Source: Eubacteriaceae bacterium
GTDB taxonomy: Bacteria; Bacillota; Clostridia; Peptostreptococcales; Anaerovoracaceae
Assembly (NCBI GenBank): GCA_902362805.1
Contig: CABIXY010000006.1
Location: 62,001-126,000 of the forward strand
DNA: 64,000 nucleotides
Direction: 5' to 3'
The translations under genes were made by a program, and so were the position numbers. The notes under the pieces were generated by a model. It had not been told where the DNA came from. It saw only the letters and a program-made list of their open reading frames with translations, and ran no database searches. This document shows, in pieces, positions 16,358 to 23,661 of the stretch; position 1 is the stretch's first letter; the number at the start of each line of letters is the position of its first letter.

Positions 16358-17590
16358 ATGAACAACAATGTATTAGAACAAGGAAAGAAAACATACCAGC
16401 TTCTTTCGGGGGATGAAGCTTGCTGTGGGCAGGCGGATCATGTGAAGACGCTGATTGATAAATTGGAAAATAGAGATATCACGGTATCTATTATCGGGCA
16501 ATTTAAGCGGGGCAAGAGCACCTTGGCCAATGCGATTTTGGAGGATTGTGTCCTACCCGTGGGCATTGTGCCGATTACATCGGCCGTGACGAAGGTGGTT
16601 TATGGTAAGAGAGCTGCCGAGGTTCACTACCAGAATGGCGTAGTGGAACCAGTTGAATTTGCGCGGCTGTCAGAATTCATCAGTGAGCAGGAGAATATGG
16701 GAAACAAGCTGGGCGTGGAATCCGTCATCCTCCACACACCATCAAAATTTCTGAAGAATGGACTGACTTTTGTCGATACACCGGGTGTCGGTTCGTTCCA
16801 TAAGAACAATACAGAAACGGCATATCACTACATGAAGGAAAGTGATGCGGTGATTTTTCTGCTGTCCGTGGACAGCCCGATTAACCAGATTGAAATTGAC
16901 TTTTTACATAATACCAAGGAGTTTGCCGGAAAGTTTTATTTTGCTGTCAACAAGGCAGATATCGTGGATGACAATGATCTGTCTGCTTACATGGACTATT
17001 GCGAAAAGCTGCTGTGCCAGATGATGGATATGAATGAGATTGCTATGTTTCCCGTCAGCGCCAAAACCGGCCGCGGCGTAGAGGAATTGAAAAAGGCCAT
17101 CGTTCACGACTGCAAGAAATCTGCCAGAGAAATTCTGGAGGAGTCCACAGAAAAGAAATTGAAAGATGTCATCACCAGCGCTTTGACGCAGCTGAACTTT
17201 TATTGGAAAGCGATGAACATGGAATACAAGGAGCTTGATGAGCGCTTTGCTGCTATAGCAAAGACTATAGAGGACATCAAAACAAAGGCCGCTGGCTGCG
17301 AGGCCGGGTTTGAGATCCATCTCAACGAGATGAAGTTGCAACTGTCAGAGAAAGTCCTGGAACTCTTCGGTATGGAATACCATTATGAGATTACCCAGCT
17401 TTCGGCAGGGTTGATTTCCATGGACAAAGAAGAATTCCTGAGACAAGTGGAACTTCTTTGCCAGAACCTCACCGATACGCTGAATCGCATTCTGCTTTAT
17501 CGGGAGGAAAATGCCTATACTGTGGTGAGAAGAATCAACAACATCAATAAGTTGTCCAGACAGCTGAGAAAAATCAGAAACGAATTATAA
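16358..17590 (+). CDS. Dynamin-like GTPase
   Basis: 410 residues. The N-terminal GTPase domain shows G1 (GQFKRGKSTLANAI, near residue 50), G2 (PITSAVTKVVYG), G3 (TFVDTPGVGSFHKNN) and G4 (FAVNKADIVD); from about residue 250 the protein is alpha-helical and probably forms the dynamin-type neck. Bacterial dynamin-like proteins bind or remodel membranes and often occur as pairs of longer proteins; this one is single and short, with no obvious C-terminal transmembrane paddle. The ATG follows GCAGGAGAG. Just upstream lie a TATGCC/GGGCATA hairpin (about 16298-16330) and a hairpin repeat array. A terminator follows. The cellular role is unknown. Confidence 0.85.
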   Translation: MNNNVLEQGKKTYQLLSGDEACCGQADHVKTLIDKLENRDITVSIIGQFKRGKSTLANAILEDCVLPVGIVPITSAVTKVVYGKRAAEVHYQNGVVEPVEFARLSEFISEQENMGNKLGVESVILHTPSKFLKNGLTFVDTPGVGSFHKNNTETAYHYMKESDAVIFLLSVDSPINQIEIDFLHNTKEFAGKFYFAVNKADIVDDNDLSAYMDYCEKLLCQMMDMNEIAMFPVSAKTGRGVEELKKAIVHDCKKSAREILEESTEKKLKDVITSALTQLNFYWKAMNMEYKELDERFAAIAKTIEDIKTKAAGCEAGFEIHLNEMKLQLSEKVLELFGMEYHYEITQLSAGLISMDKEEFLRQVELLCQNLTDTLNRILLYREENAYTVVRRINNINKLSRQLRKIRNEL

Positions 17591-17600
17591 GAGAATACGA

Positions 17601-17653
17601 AGTGTCGGTCAGCAGAACGCCTCATTCAGAGTGCTTGCTGACGGGCACTTTTT
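17601..17653 (+). terminator. Terminator after dynamin-like gene
   Basis: AGTGTCGGTCAGCA pairs with TGCTGACGGGCACT around a 21-nt loop and is followed by TTTTTGC. It lies 10 nt after the stop codon. Confidence 0.8.
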
Positions 17654-17832
17654 GCTTGCATCAATTCTTAAGAATTCTTAAATTTCAGAGTATTTGTTGA
17701 CGAGGAACTATGGTAAAAGTATACTAAAGATATAGATAACTGATATAATGGTTATATTGCTATCCACTGGATTTGATGCGGATTAAAAAGATGGACAGAG
17801 AATCGCGAAAAATTTGGGAAATATTAAAAGGA
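17654..17832. other. Spacer upstream of the ECF locus
   Basis: No gene was seen here. An AT-rich stretch includes GATATAATGG near 17741, which could be a minus-10 element but has no convincing minus-35 partner. Confidence 0.35.
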
Positions 17833-17870
17833 TGTCACAAAACTATTTTTAGATTTGTTTTATATAGTGA
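17833..17870 (+). promoter_or_regulatory. Putative ECF sigma promoter, copy 1
   Basis: TGTCACAAAAC (17833-17843) and TATATAGTGA (17861-17870) are separated exactly as in the second copy at 20691, with a T-rich spacer also conserved. The AAC-type minus-35 about 16 nt from a TATA-containing minus-10 is the usual ECF promoter geometry. It lies about 43 bp upstream of the disrupted lipoprotein gene. Confidence 0.7.
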
Positions 17871-17912
17871 GAGACATGCTGGCCAAGGCGGGACATATAG
17901 GAGGTAACTGCT

Positions 17913-18194
17913 ATGAGTCAAAAATACAAAAAAGTATTGATTATGATTTTGGCAATGATAATGGTAATCGCTGTATAGGGATGTTGGGTTTACAGCTTTG
18001 ATGAAAACAAGATATTCAGGGCGGAAAAAGAGGGAAACAAGCTGCATGCTTATGAGGATGGCAAAGTGATCGGCACCTTTGAATATTCTTTCAACAAAAT
18101 CCTTTGGATCCACTATGATGAGAAATACACAGCGAATTGGAGAGGAAAGGAATTAGATTTGACGAGGGTTATGCAGGGGTTTGTCTTTCCTTAG
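17913..18194 (+). pseudogene. Small lipoprotein-like gene interrupted by an in-frame TAG
   Basis: The ATG at 17913 has an excellent ATAGGAGG ribosome site. The frame encodes MSQKYKKVLIMILAMIMVIA followed by V, then TAG at 17976-17978, then GCWVYSFDENKIFRAEKEG and onward to a TAG at 18192-18194 (93 codons in all). Reading through the amber codon would restore a signal peptide with a lipobox-like cysteine (V-x-G-C), so the intact protein was probably a lipoprotein of about 90 residues. A recent nonsense mutation is the simplest reading, because the downstream part is otherwise undamaged. It lies under the ECF-type promoter at 17833. Function unknown. Confidence 0.7.
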
Positions 18195-18227
18195 CTAGAC
18201 CGGAGTTTGACTTAGAGACAGTATGAT

Positions 18228-18863
18228 ATGACGGATAAAAAAAGTAAAGCAACAGGCGTAATAATTTTTATTCTTATCCTAGCAATAGGCTTGATGTCGC
18301 TGCTGATACATATCAGGGATGATAATGCAGAATCCTTTGACCAGCAGATTGAAACCCCGGAAGGGCTATTTAATGGCACCTTTACTGATGTGCGTGACTG
18401 GAAGAATGAACTGAAGCTGATAAAGGGAGACGACATATGCGTATCTGTCAGCAATAAGAACCTGAATTATGATGAAAAAAATTTGATTTTTACAAATACA
18501 GAAAAGCATATATACGAAAACTTCAACTGCTATTTTATCAGGCACCCGGAAGATACCATGTATGATGAGGAGACCGGAAAACTGGAAACTACGTGGTACT
18601 TGTGCAAATATGACGGCGTGGGCACCATTTTGCTATTGAATGAAAACAATGAAGAACTGGGGCGGATTACGTTTGTACCGGGCAAGGAGAATTGGCTGGG
18701 GAAAAGGGAAGTGAACTACTACCTGATTACAAAAGACAAAAAGACGCGGATCTATAAGCGTGCGGATTCAGCTTACAGCGCGGGCACGGCCTATTTGAAA
18801 AGCAAGTACTATACAGGGGTGTATCCTTTTGATACAGCCGATCCTGATTTTGATGGTTTTTGA
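18228..18863 (+). CDS. Hypothetical single-pass membrane protein
   Basis: 211 residues with one N-terminal transmembrane helix (residues 10-27, GVIIFILILAIGLMSLLIHI) and a predicted extracytoplasmic domain rich in charged and aromatic residues. No known domain was recognised. The start ATG has only a weak GAGACAGTATG upstream. It begins 33 nt after the interrupted lipoprotein gene, so the two are probably co-transcribed from the ECF-type promoter at 17833. The end is followed within 16 nt by a 54-codon membrane-protein gene. Confidence 0.75.
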   Translation: MTDKKSKATGVIIFILILAIGLMSLLIHIRDDNAESFDQQIETPEGLFNGTFTDVRDWKNELKLIKGDDICVSVSNKNLNYDEKNLIFTNTEKHIYENFNCYFIRHPEDTMYDEETGKLETTWYLCKYDGVGTILLLNENNEELGRITFVPGKENWLGKREVNYYLITKDKKTRIYKRADSAYSAGTAYLKSKYYTGVYPFDTADPDFDGF

Positions 18864-18878
18864 TGAGGGGAGATTAGA

Positions 18879-19043
18879 ATGAAAAAAGTTTTTTGGTATA
18901 TTGTCAATTTAATAATCTCTGCTGCTCTGCTATTTTTTATTTTTGTTCATGAAAGTGTTCTCGGAATTTACATTTCATTAGGTGCTTCTTTGGCAATTAC
19001 CCCTTTCCAGCTGAGAGCCTATAAGGATGGGAGAAAAGGGTAA
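18879..19043 (+). CDS. Small two-helix membrane protein (54 aa)
   Basis: This short gene begins at ATG 18879 after GAGGGGAGATTAGA and ends at TAA 19041-19043. The product (MKKVFWYIVNLIISAALLFF onward) has a hydrophobic helix at residues 5-22, a second hydrophobic stretch at 27-42, and a basic tail RAYKDGRKG. It lies 15 nt after the 211-residue membrane protein and probably belongs to the same transcript. Function unknown. Confidence 0.65.
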   Translation: MKKVFWYIVNLIISAALLFFIFVHESVLGIYISLGASLAITPFQLRAYKDGRKG

Positions 19044-19133
19044 GATCCCTTTTACTATTTTCATAATTGTTAAAGTCATTATGTCCTTGGTATAAGCGCA
19101 TTTTGGGCGGGCATTTGTAGGGAGGAAGTTGAA

Positions 19134-19322
19134 ATGGATAAAACAAGTATTACAATACTTATTTGTATGGCAGGGGAAGTGATGCTTCTCAGCACAGCGG
19201 TTACAGGATATCGAAGAAAAGATTGGGAAAACTCTATACAGAAATTTTCTGATTACTTCGGGGTTTTTATTGGGACACCACTTTTTATTTTCACTATCTA
19301 TGCATTTTTCAAAACGCTATAA
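19134..19322 (+). CDS. 62-aa membrane protein, paralog A of a three-copy family
   Basis: The ATG follows GGGAGGAAGTTGAA. The 62 residues contain a first helix (TSITILICMAGEVMLLSTAV), a polar, aromatic middle (GYRRKDWENSIQKFSDYF), and a second helix ending IFTIYAFFKTL. A paralog of identical length is encoded at 22801 and a decayed third copy at 23080, all on the same strand and around the ECF sigma locus. The family is unknown to me. Size and topology would fit an immunity-type or regulatory membrane peptide, but that is speculation. Confidence 0.75.
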   Translation: MDKTSITILICMAGEVMLLSTAVTGYRRKDWENSIQKFSDYFGVFIGTPLFIFTIYAFFKTL

Positions 19323-19333
19323 TTTATGCTTTA

Positions 19334-19372
19334 TGTCACAAGTGGGGTATCAGAACTGTTTTATATATAGAA
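19334..19372 (+). promoter_or_regulatory. Possible ECF sigma promoter, degenerate copy upstream of the sigma gene
   Basis: TGTCACAAG at 19334 is followed 28 nt later by TATATATAGAAGG, resembling the motif pair at 17833 and 20691 but less exact. It would make the sigma factor autoregulated. A separate GATATAATC near 19423 could be an ordinary minus-10 element. Confidence 0.45.
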
Positions 19373-19465
19373 GGGCTGATATCTCATTTTGATTATTCCA
19401 ACCAATTTATATCTGTGATATAATCAGATTACTAAGATATAGTAAGATTTGAGGTATGGAATCTG

Positions 19466-19990
19466 ATGAGTGATGATGTAAGAGATGCAATTATTGAGCA
19501 GGTAGAACGCCAATATGGGAGATTGATGCGAAAATTGGCTTATGAGATTTTGCATGATGAGCACGAGGTGGAAGATGTGATTCAGACAGCCTTATGGGAA
19601 ATTATCTATAAGCATACAGATAAGCTGAATCTTCCTAAAGGGGAATTTCGAAATTATCTCTGCACTGCAGTGAAGAATACGGCGATAAACCTGTACAACC
19701 AAAAGAAGAAAGCGGATGTGCAGGACCCTTTTGTCATCAATGAACTGACAATGGACCAGGTTGACACAGGTTCTTTTCATGATGAATATGGATTTGGCCC
19801 GGAGCTGCAGGAACTGCTCGGTGAACTGAACAATATTGACAAGGATATCATCCTTCTGCGGTTCGGCTGTGGATACAGCCATGCCGAGATTGCCAAGGTA
19901 GTGGGCAAAAGCGAAGCAGCCGTCAGGAAAAGGCTGGAGCGGGCAACTATAAAATTGCGCGCAATACTGATTGACAGGGAGGTGGAATAA
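19466..19990 (+). CDS. ECF-type RNA polymerase sigma factor
   Basis: 174 residues with sigma region 2 (about 10-75; YGRLMRKLAYEILHDEHEVE and DVIQTALWEIIYKHTDKL) and region 4 (about 110-170; NNIDKDIILLRFGCGYSHAE, then IAKVVGKSEAAVRKRLERA), with nothing between them, as in the extracytoplasmic-function class. The next gene starts 1 nt after the stop and encodes a membrane protein of anti-sigma type. Conserved ECF-style promoter motifs upstream of 17913, 20757 and weakly of this gene suggest its regulon includes lipoprotein and secreted-protein genes in this cluster. The start ATG is preceded by a weak GAGGTATGGAATCTG. Confidence 0.9.
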   Translation: MSDDVRDAIIEQVERQYGRLMRKLAYEILHDEHEVEDVIQTALWEIIYKHTDKLNLPKGEFRNYLCTAVKNTAINLYNQKKKADVQDPFVINELTMDQVDTGSFHDEYGFGPELQELLGELNNIDKDIILLRFGCGYSHAEIAKVVGKSEAAVRKRLERATIKLRAILIDREVE

Positions 19991-19991
19991 G

Positions 19992-20660
19992 ATGATTGAT
20001 AAGAATCAGGACATCGATAAGCTGGCTGAGGATATTCTTACTGCATATGGAAAAGAACTGTGCAAGAGCAGAAAAGCATATTTTGACGCTTTGGAAGATG
20101 ACTCCGTGCCAGATCCGCCGTTCTTTGCAGAACCAGTGAGAAAGAAGATGAGGACCAGAAGAACCTTCCGCCGTGCGTTGATTCTCGTTGCCGTGCTTGT
20201 GCTAATCATGGGACTGGTGGTCATATCCTCCGAAGGCGTGAAGGAGAAGATGTTCAACTACTTCGCTGACGAGAAAGAGGGGCATACGGATTTGTCCTAC
20301 CTTGATGGTGAGGATGATGAGAGCAAAATCCCTGAGTTCGAACTGGGATATGTGCCAGAAGGGTATGAACTCCTGGAGCACAGTTCTGATATTTTCGGAT
20401 GGAAGACTGTCTATGGCAATGATAAGGAACAGTATATTCATTTTAATGTGAACAGGAGCGAAGACTACAATATGTCTGTGGACAACGACACCTTTAAGCA
20501 AAGAGAAATCTTGGTCAACAGTTACCAGGCGTTGTTGTTTTATGATGATATGAATAGTGCAATTATCTGGCAGGTGGGGGATTATACCCTGGACTTGCTT
20601 ACAGGGTTAAGCACAGAAGAAACGATAGAAATTGCAAGGAATGTCAAATTGAAGGAATAA
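19992..20660 (+). CDS. Anti-sigma factor-like membrane protein, DUF4367-type
   Basis: I chose ATG 19992, with GGGAGGTGG upstream, over the reading seven codons longer; the gene then starts 1 nt after the sigma stop, implying translational coupling. The 222-residue product has a cytoplasmic N-terminus (about 1-57), a transmembrane helix (about 59-79, ALILVAVLVLIMGLVVISS) and an extracellular C-terminal domain with ELGYVPEGYELLEHSSDIFG and later SYQALLFYDD, the pattern of DUF4367 sensor domains. The arrangement implies it binds and inhibits the ECF sigma factor until an envelope signal arrives. Confidence 0.82.
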   Translation: MIDKNQDIDKLAEDILTAYGKELCKSRKAYFDALEDDSVPDPPFFAEPVRKKMRTRRTFRRALILVAVLVLIMGLVVISSEGVKEKMFNYFADEKEGHTDLSYLDGEDDESKIPEFELGYVPEGYELLEHSSDIFGWKTVYGNDKEQYIHFNVNRSEDYNMSVDNDTFKQREILVNSYQALLFYDDMNSAIIWQVGDYTLDLLTGLSTEETIEIARNVKLKE

Positions 20661-20690
20661 TTTTAAAAAATTCAGAAAAATTTAAGACGA

Positions 20691-20728
20691 TGTCACAAAA
20701 CCCCTTTTTGATTTGTTGTATATAGTGA
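20691..20728 (+). promoter_or_regulatory. Putative ECF sigma promoter, copy 2
   Basis: TGTCACAAAAC (20691-20701) and TATATAGTGA (20719-20728) share element order, exact 28-nt start-to-start spacing and spacer wording (TTTTTGATTTGTTG against TTTTTAGATTTGTTT) with copy 1 at 17833. It lies 29 bp upstream of a secreted-protein gene. Confidence 0.72.
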
Positions 20729-20756
20729 AAGAACAAATGAGAAAGGGTTTTTTTAT

Positions 20757-21185
20757 ATGAGAAAAACTACTATCGTTATCACTGTAGTCTTATGTCTGAT
20801 CTTTTCAGCAATGCCGATATGGGCAGATACTGTTGAGAGTGTACGACCAGAGCAAGACGCTCAGTCGCCATATGCATATGCAAATTGGCTTACTTTGAAT
20901 TTCACTATTAATGGAGGAAATACTTCATGCTACGCTAATATGCCTATCAAAGCTGGAAAAAGTATTGGATATGCGCAAGTCAATGCATATATCAAGAAGA
21001 GTTCAGGAACAACAGTAAAGTCCTTCAGTCAAAAGGTATATCCAAAAGGTGGAGAAATTGCATGGAAAGGCAGTCATAAGCTGACCGGCAAGGGCACTTA
21101 TTACCTGCATGTGGTAGTGAAGTGCTATAAGTCAGGAAAGGTAGTGGAGACGATTACGGAAAATACCACGGCGAAGCGTTACTGA
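20757..21185 (+). CDS. Small secreted protein of unknown function
   Basis: 142 residues with a clear Sec signal peptide (MRKTTIVITVVLCLIFSAMP, cleavage probably after WAD). The mature part is beta-rich and basic (LTLNFTINGGNTSCYANMPI, GTYYLHVVVKCYKSGKVVET, TTAKRY) with two cysteines that could pair. It resembles the small DUF6147-like secreted proteins of Clostridia, but I cannot confirm that. The AGAAAGGG ribosome site lies within the T-rich leader downstream of a near-perfect ECF promoter, so it is probably the most direct product of the local sigma factor. Confidence 0.75.
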   Translation: MRKTTIVITVVLCLIFSAMPIWADTVESVRPEQDAQSPYAYANWLTLNFTINGGNTSCYANMPIKAGKSIGYAQVNAYIKKSSGTTVKSFSQKVYPKGGEIAWKGSHKLTGKGTYYLHVVVKCYKSGKVVETITENTTAKRY

Positions 21186-21295
21186 CTTAAAGTAAGATGG
21201 AAAAAGCCATTAGCACTACTAAAATTTGTTAATTCACAGTATGATGAGGAAAGGAGTATGATGCAATAAGTTTATAAGCATCATAAAAGGGTAAA

Positions 21296-22312
21296 ATGAA
21301 AAAAATGTTATGTAGCATGTTATGCTTTGCTTTATTTTTAACTTCGGCTTCTGCAGCATTTGCAACTGATGGAGCGATTCCTTCTGTCAAAGAAGACAAG
21401 AGTGCGGAACTGATTGAGGAAGTGGTCAAAAGTGGAATTTTGGAGGCTTCAAAGGCAGCTATTGTAGATCTGGCTATGATACAGCCAAAGGAAATTAAAG
21501 CTGGTAAGGAAGCTGTAATGGAGGGTAATTCTATTCTGCCTGACAGAAACACTAACGTAGATATAAGTGTTTCGCCATTACAGAAGGAGGAAGCCGGCGT
21601 ATCCCTTATTGGAAATAAAACGCTTGTTGAAATTAAAAATGCTTCTGCTCCAAAGCAATATTCTTTCAGGTATGATTTGCCTAATGGATATAGGATGATG
21701 AAATCTGAAGACTATTTCTATGAACAAAAGAAGGCGGCAGATCAAGACGAGGAAGATTTAATGCTTGAACAGGGTTGGATTTATATTCTCGATGGTAATG
21801 ATGAAATCGTTGCGGTTATTGATCCAGCAGAAGCGACCGATGCCGATGGAAATTCTGTCAGGACTCATTACGATTTAGTTGGAACGTCACTTGTTCAGGT
21901 TATTGACTTCGATGCGAATACATCATTTCCAGTTACGGCAACACCAACAGCAACGAGACCTACGAATCACAAGATAGAGGATGCAACTGAATCATGCACA
22001 TTAGATCATAACGTGATTGGATTACAATCTTTTGTAGCTGGAACGGGGTGTACTACTCTAACTGCTGCAGCAAAAACAAAAATTAAAAATGCTATCATTG
22101 CAAAAATAGGAAGCAAATTCGTTCCTATTCTAAATATTGCTTCTTGGGCAGTCTCGGGATATGCTACTATTGCAAGCTACGCGGGGTATAGATACACGAA
22201 AGTTACAGTTGGGTACGAAATATGGGCGTATTATAAACATCAAGGAGGTAGATGGGTTGAAGGAAGACAATATAAAAATCCAAATATTAAGTTGAAATGT
22301 ATAAAGGAATAG
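21296..22312 (+). CDS. Large secreted protein of unknown function
   Basis: 338 residues with a signal peptide (MKKMLCSMLCFALFLTSASA, cleavage near AFATDG). The middle resembles a propeptide-like domain (SFRYDLPNGYRMMKSEDYFY, WIYILDGNDEIVAVIDPAEA). The C-terminal 110 residues contain a cysteine pair (SCTLDH; GCTTL), a hydrophobic helix (FVPILNIASWAVSGYATIAS) and an aromatic tail (GYRYTKVTVGYEIWAYY). The layout, a signal then a pro-region then a compact hydrophobic C-terminal domain, recalls secreted antimicrobial proteins, but I recognise no family. Adjacent small membrane proteins could act as immunity factors; this is inference only. Confidence 0.75.
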   Translation: MKKMLCSMLCFALFLTSASAAFATDGAIPSVKEDKSAELIEEVVKSGILEASKAAIVDLAMIQPKEIKAGKEAVMEGNSILPDRNTNVDISVSPLQKEEAGVSLIGNKTLVEIKNASAPKQYSFRYDLPNGYRMMKSEDYFYEQKKAADQDEEDLMLEQGWIYILDGNDEIVAVIDPAEATDADGNSVRTHYDLVGTSLVQVIDFDANTSFPVTATPTATRPTNHKIEDATESCTLDHNVIGLQSFVAGTGCTTLTAAAKTKIKNAIIAKIGSKFVPILNIASWAVSGYATIASYAGYRYTKVTVGYEIWAYYKHQGGRWVEGRQYKNPNIKLKCIKE

Positions 22313-22800
22313 TCATGGAAACAAAGAATCGATTGGAAGTTAAAGAAAGATATCTCAACTAGGTTTGTATAAATGCAGCAGCCATAGGCGAGGAGGAACA
22401 AGGCAGTTTGCAGGTGCGTTAATCTTCCTGTAGATGGCTGCTGGATAACGTTATTTCAGATTATAGTATGTGATCCCAGTAAACCATCTAGAAATCAGCT
22501 TGCCAAATAGGTGGAGCATCAATATAAGATGTTTTGAAATAGTTTTAGGAAATGTATTATTTCCTGTAGAGCACATAAGTAGAGTAATTGTCATTCGTCG
22601 AATTAAGACAGAAGCTACAGCAACCAATATTAAGATTAACAAAACAGAATTCGACAAGTGAAACTAGAACGCTGACATATGTCGTGTCATCTGACATCCA
22701 TGAACTGGATACGGAGGAGGCGGGTCTATATGCAAATCTTTGTTGTGACATGCAAAATACATGAGATGACACAAATCTAAAGTAATTAGGGGTGAAATAC
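22313..22800. other. Gene-free region between secreted-protein and small-membrane-protein genes
   Basis: 488 bp without a convincing gene. A 63-codon open frame at 22470-22661 has no ribosome site and no membrane or known motif. The region could contain decayed coding sequence. The AGGGGTG ribosome site of the next small gene lies at its end. Confidence 0.4.
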
Positions 22801-22989
22801 ATGAGTAAAATAAGTATGACTTTACTATTCTGTATGGGGACACAAATTGCATTTCTATACACAACAATCAAAGGGTATCGAGCAAAAGATTGGGTAAACT
22901 CCGTACAAAAATTTGTTGATTATCTGGGTGTTTTCATCGGGATACCTTTTTTTATCTTTACCATCTATGCATTCTTTACATCGCTGTAA
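22801..22989 (+). CDS. 62-aa membrane protein, paralog B
   Basis: The ATG at 22801 with AGGGG upstream gives 62 residues, the same length as paralog A at 19134; the GTG three codons earlier overlaps the ribosome site. Shared features are a first helix, then GYRAKDWVNSVQKFVDYLGV, then a terminal helix FIFTIYAFFTSL. Conservation is highest in the polar GY-R-KDW-NS-QKF-DY segment and the last helix, implying a functional constraint there. The function is unknown. It sits downstream of the large secreted protein. Confidence 0.75.
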   Translation: MSKISMTLLFCMGTQIAFLYTTIKGYRAKDWVNSVQKFVDYLGVFIGIPFFIFTIYAFFTSL

Positions 22990-23079
22990 GCGGCATCAAA
23001 CGCCTGCGCATGACGGGGAGGCTTTGATGTCTAAGGATAGCTTTTTGCATTGATGTATTCCGCAAGAAGGAACCATAAA

Positions 23080-23268
23080 TTGAAATTATCGACAGTAACA
23101 CTTATCATCTGCATATTTGCTGATTTGATGTGGATTTCTTTCAATATTTGGTAGATATAAGATGAAAAAATGAGATAATAGTTATGAAAAATTTGGAGAC
23201 TATTTTTCATTTTCGTTGGGATCCCGATTACTATCCAGACTATCTATTTATTCTTCAAATCGCTGTAA
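23080..23268 (+). pseudogene. Decayed third paralog of the 62-aa membrane protein
   Basis: Translation from the TTG at 23080 gives LKLSTVTLIICIFADLMWIS, similar to the first helix of the family. After a frameshift the central segment reads GRYKMKK, stop, DNSYEKFGDYF, matching GYRRKDWENSIQKFSDYF with tryptophan changed to a TGA stop. After another shift the end reads FIFVGIPITIQTIYLFFKSL. The length is the same as the intact paralogs. It is clearly an inactivated tandem copy. Confidence 0.8.
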
Positions 23269-23295
23269 AGTCTTTAGATGTTTTAGATAAAAACT

Positions 23296-23339
23296 GGCGG
23301 AAGGGTCGGTGGAATTTCTCCACCGGCCCTTCCGCCTTT
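23296..23339 (+). terminator. Strong terminator closing the ECF cluster
   Basis: GGCGGAAGGG (23296-23305) pairs with CCCTTCCGCC (23327-23336), extended inward by CGGTGGA/TCCACCG, followed by TTTA. It separates the ECF-sigma region from the next block. Confidence 0.85.
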
Positions 23340-23389
23340 AATTCGTTATTATAATTTCTAGGAGTTTATTAGATTACTAAGTTAACTTA

Positions 23390-23655
23390 ACCCAGCTTCG
23401 CAGCGCGCAATCTCAAGCTATTTTCTTCGAAGTCCCGCGGAGCGTAATCAAGGCAATCTGGCGGAGCGCCCCCATGAGTATGCTCCTCGAAGTCCCGCGG
23501 AGCGCCCCAAGATGTCTTGCTCGAAGCTTCGCAGAGCGCAATTCTTAAATCCCGCGGAGCGCAATCTGGCAATCTCGCAGCGCGCATCAATGGAGCGCGG
23601 AGCGCAACTTTGCAGACCCCGCAGCGCACAACCAAGGCGATCTTGGAGCACAATC
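23390..23655. repeat. Degenerate GCGGAGCGC-type short repeats
   Basis: About ten imperfect copies of a motif near CCCGCGGAGCGCAATC occur in 265 bp (for example near 23434, 23461, 23497, 23532, 23554), often preceded by CTCGAAG. Spacing is irregular, from about 22 to 40 bp. The stretch lies just beyond the brnQ stop codon on its downstream side. Overlapping open frames in both strands have no ribosome site and look accidental. Confidence 0.6.
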
Positions 23656-23661
23656 TCAATT

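Noticed and set aside
17976..17978. Amber codon read as pyrrolysine or by suppression
   Set aside because: There is no pyl gene or suppressor tRNA in the window, and a single nonsense change in a small non-essential gene is the simpler explanation.
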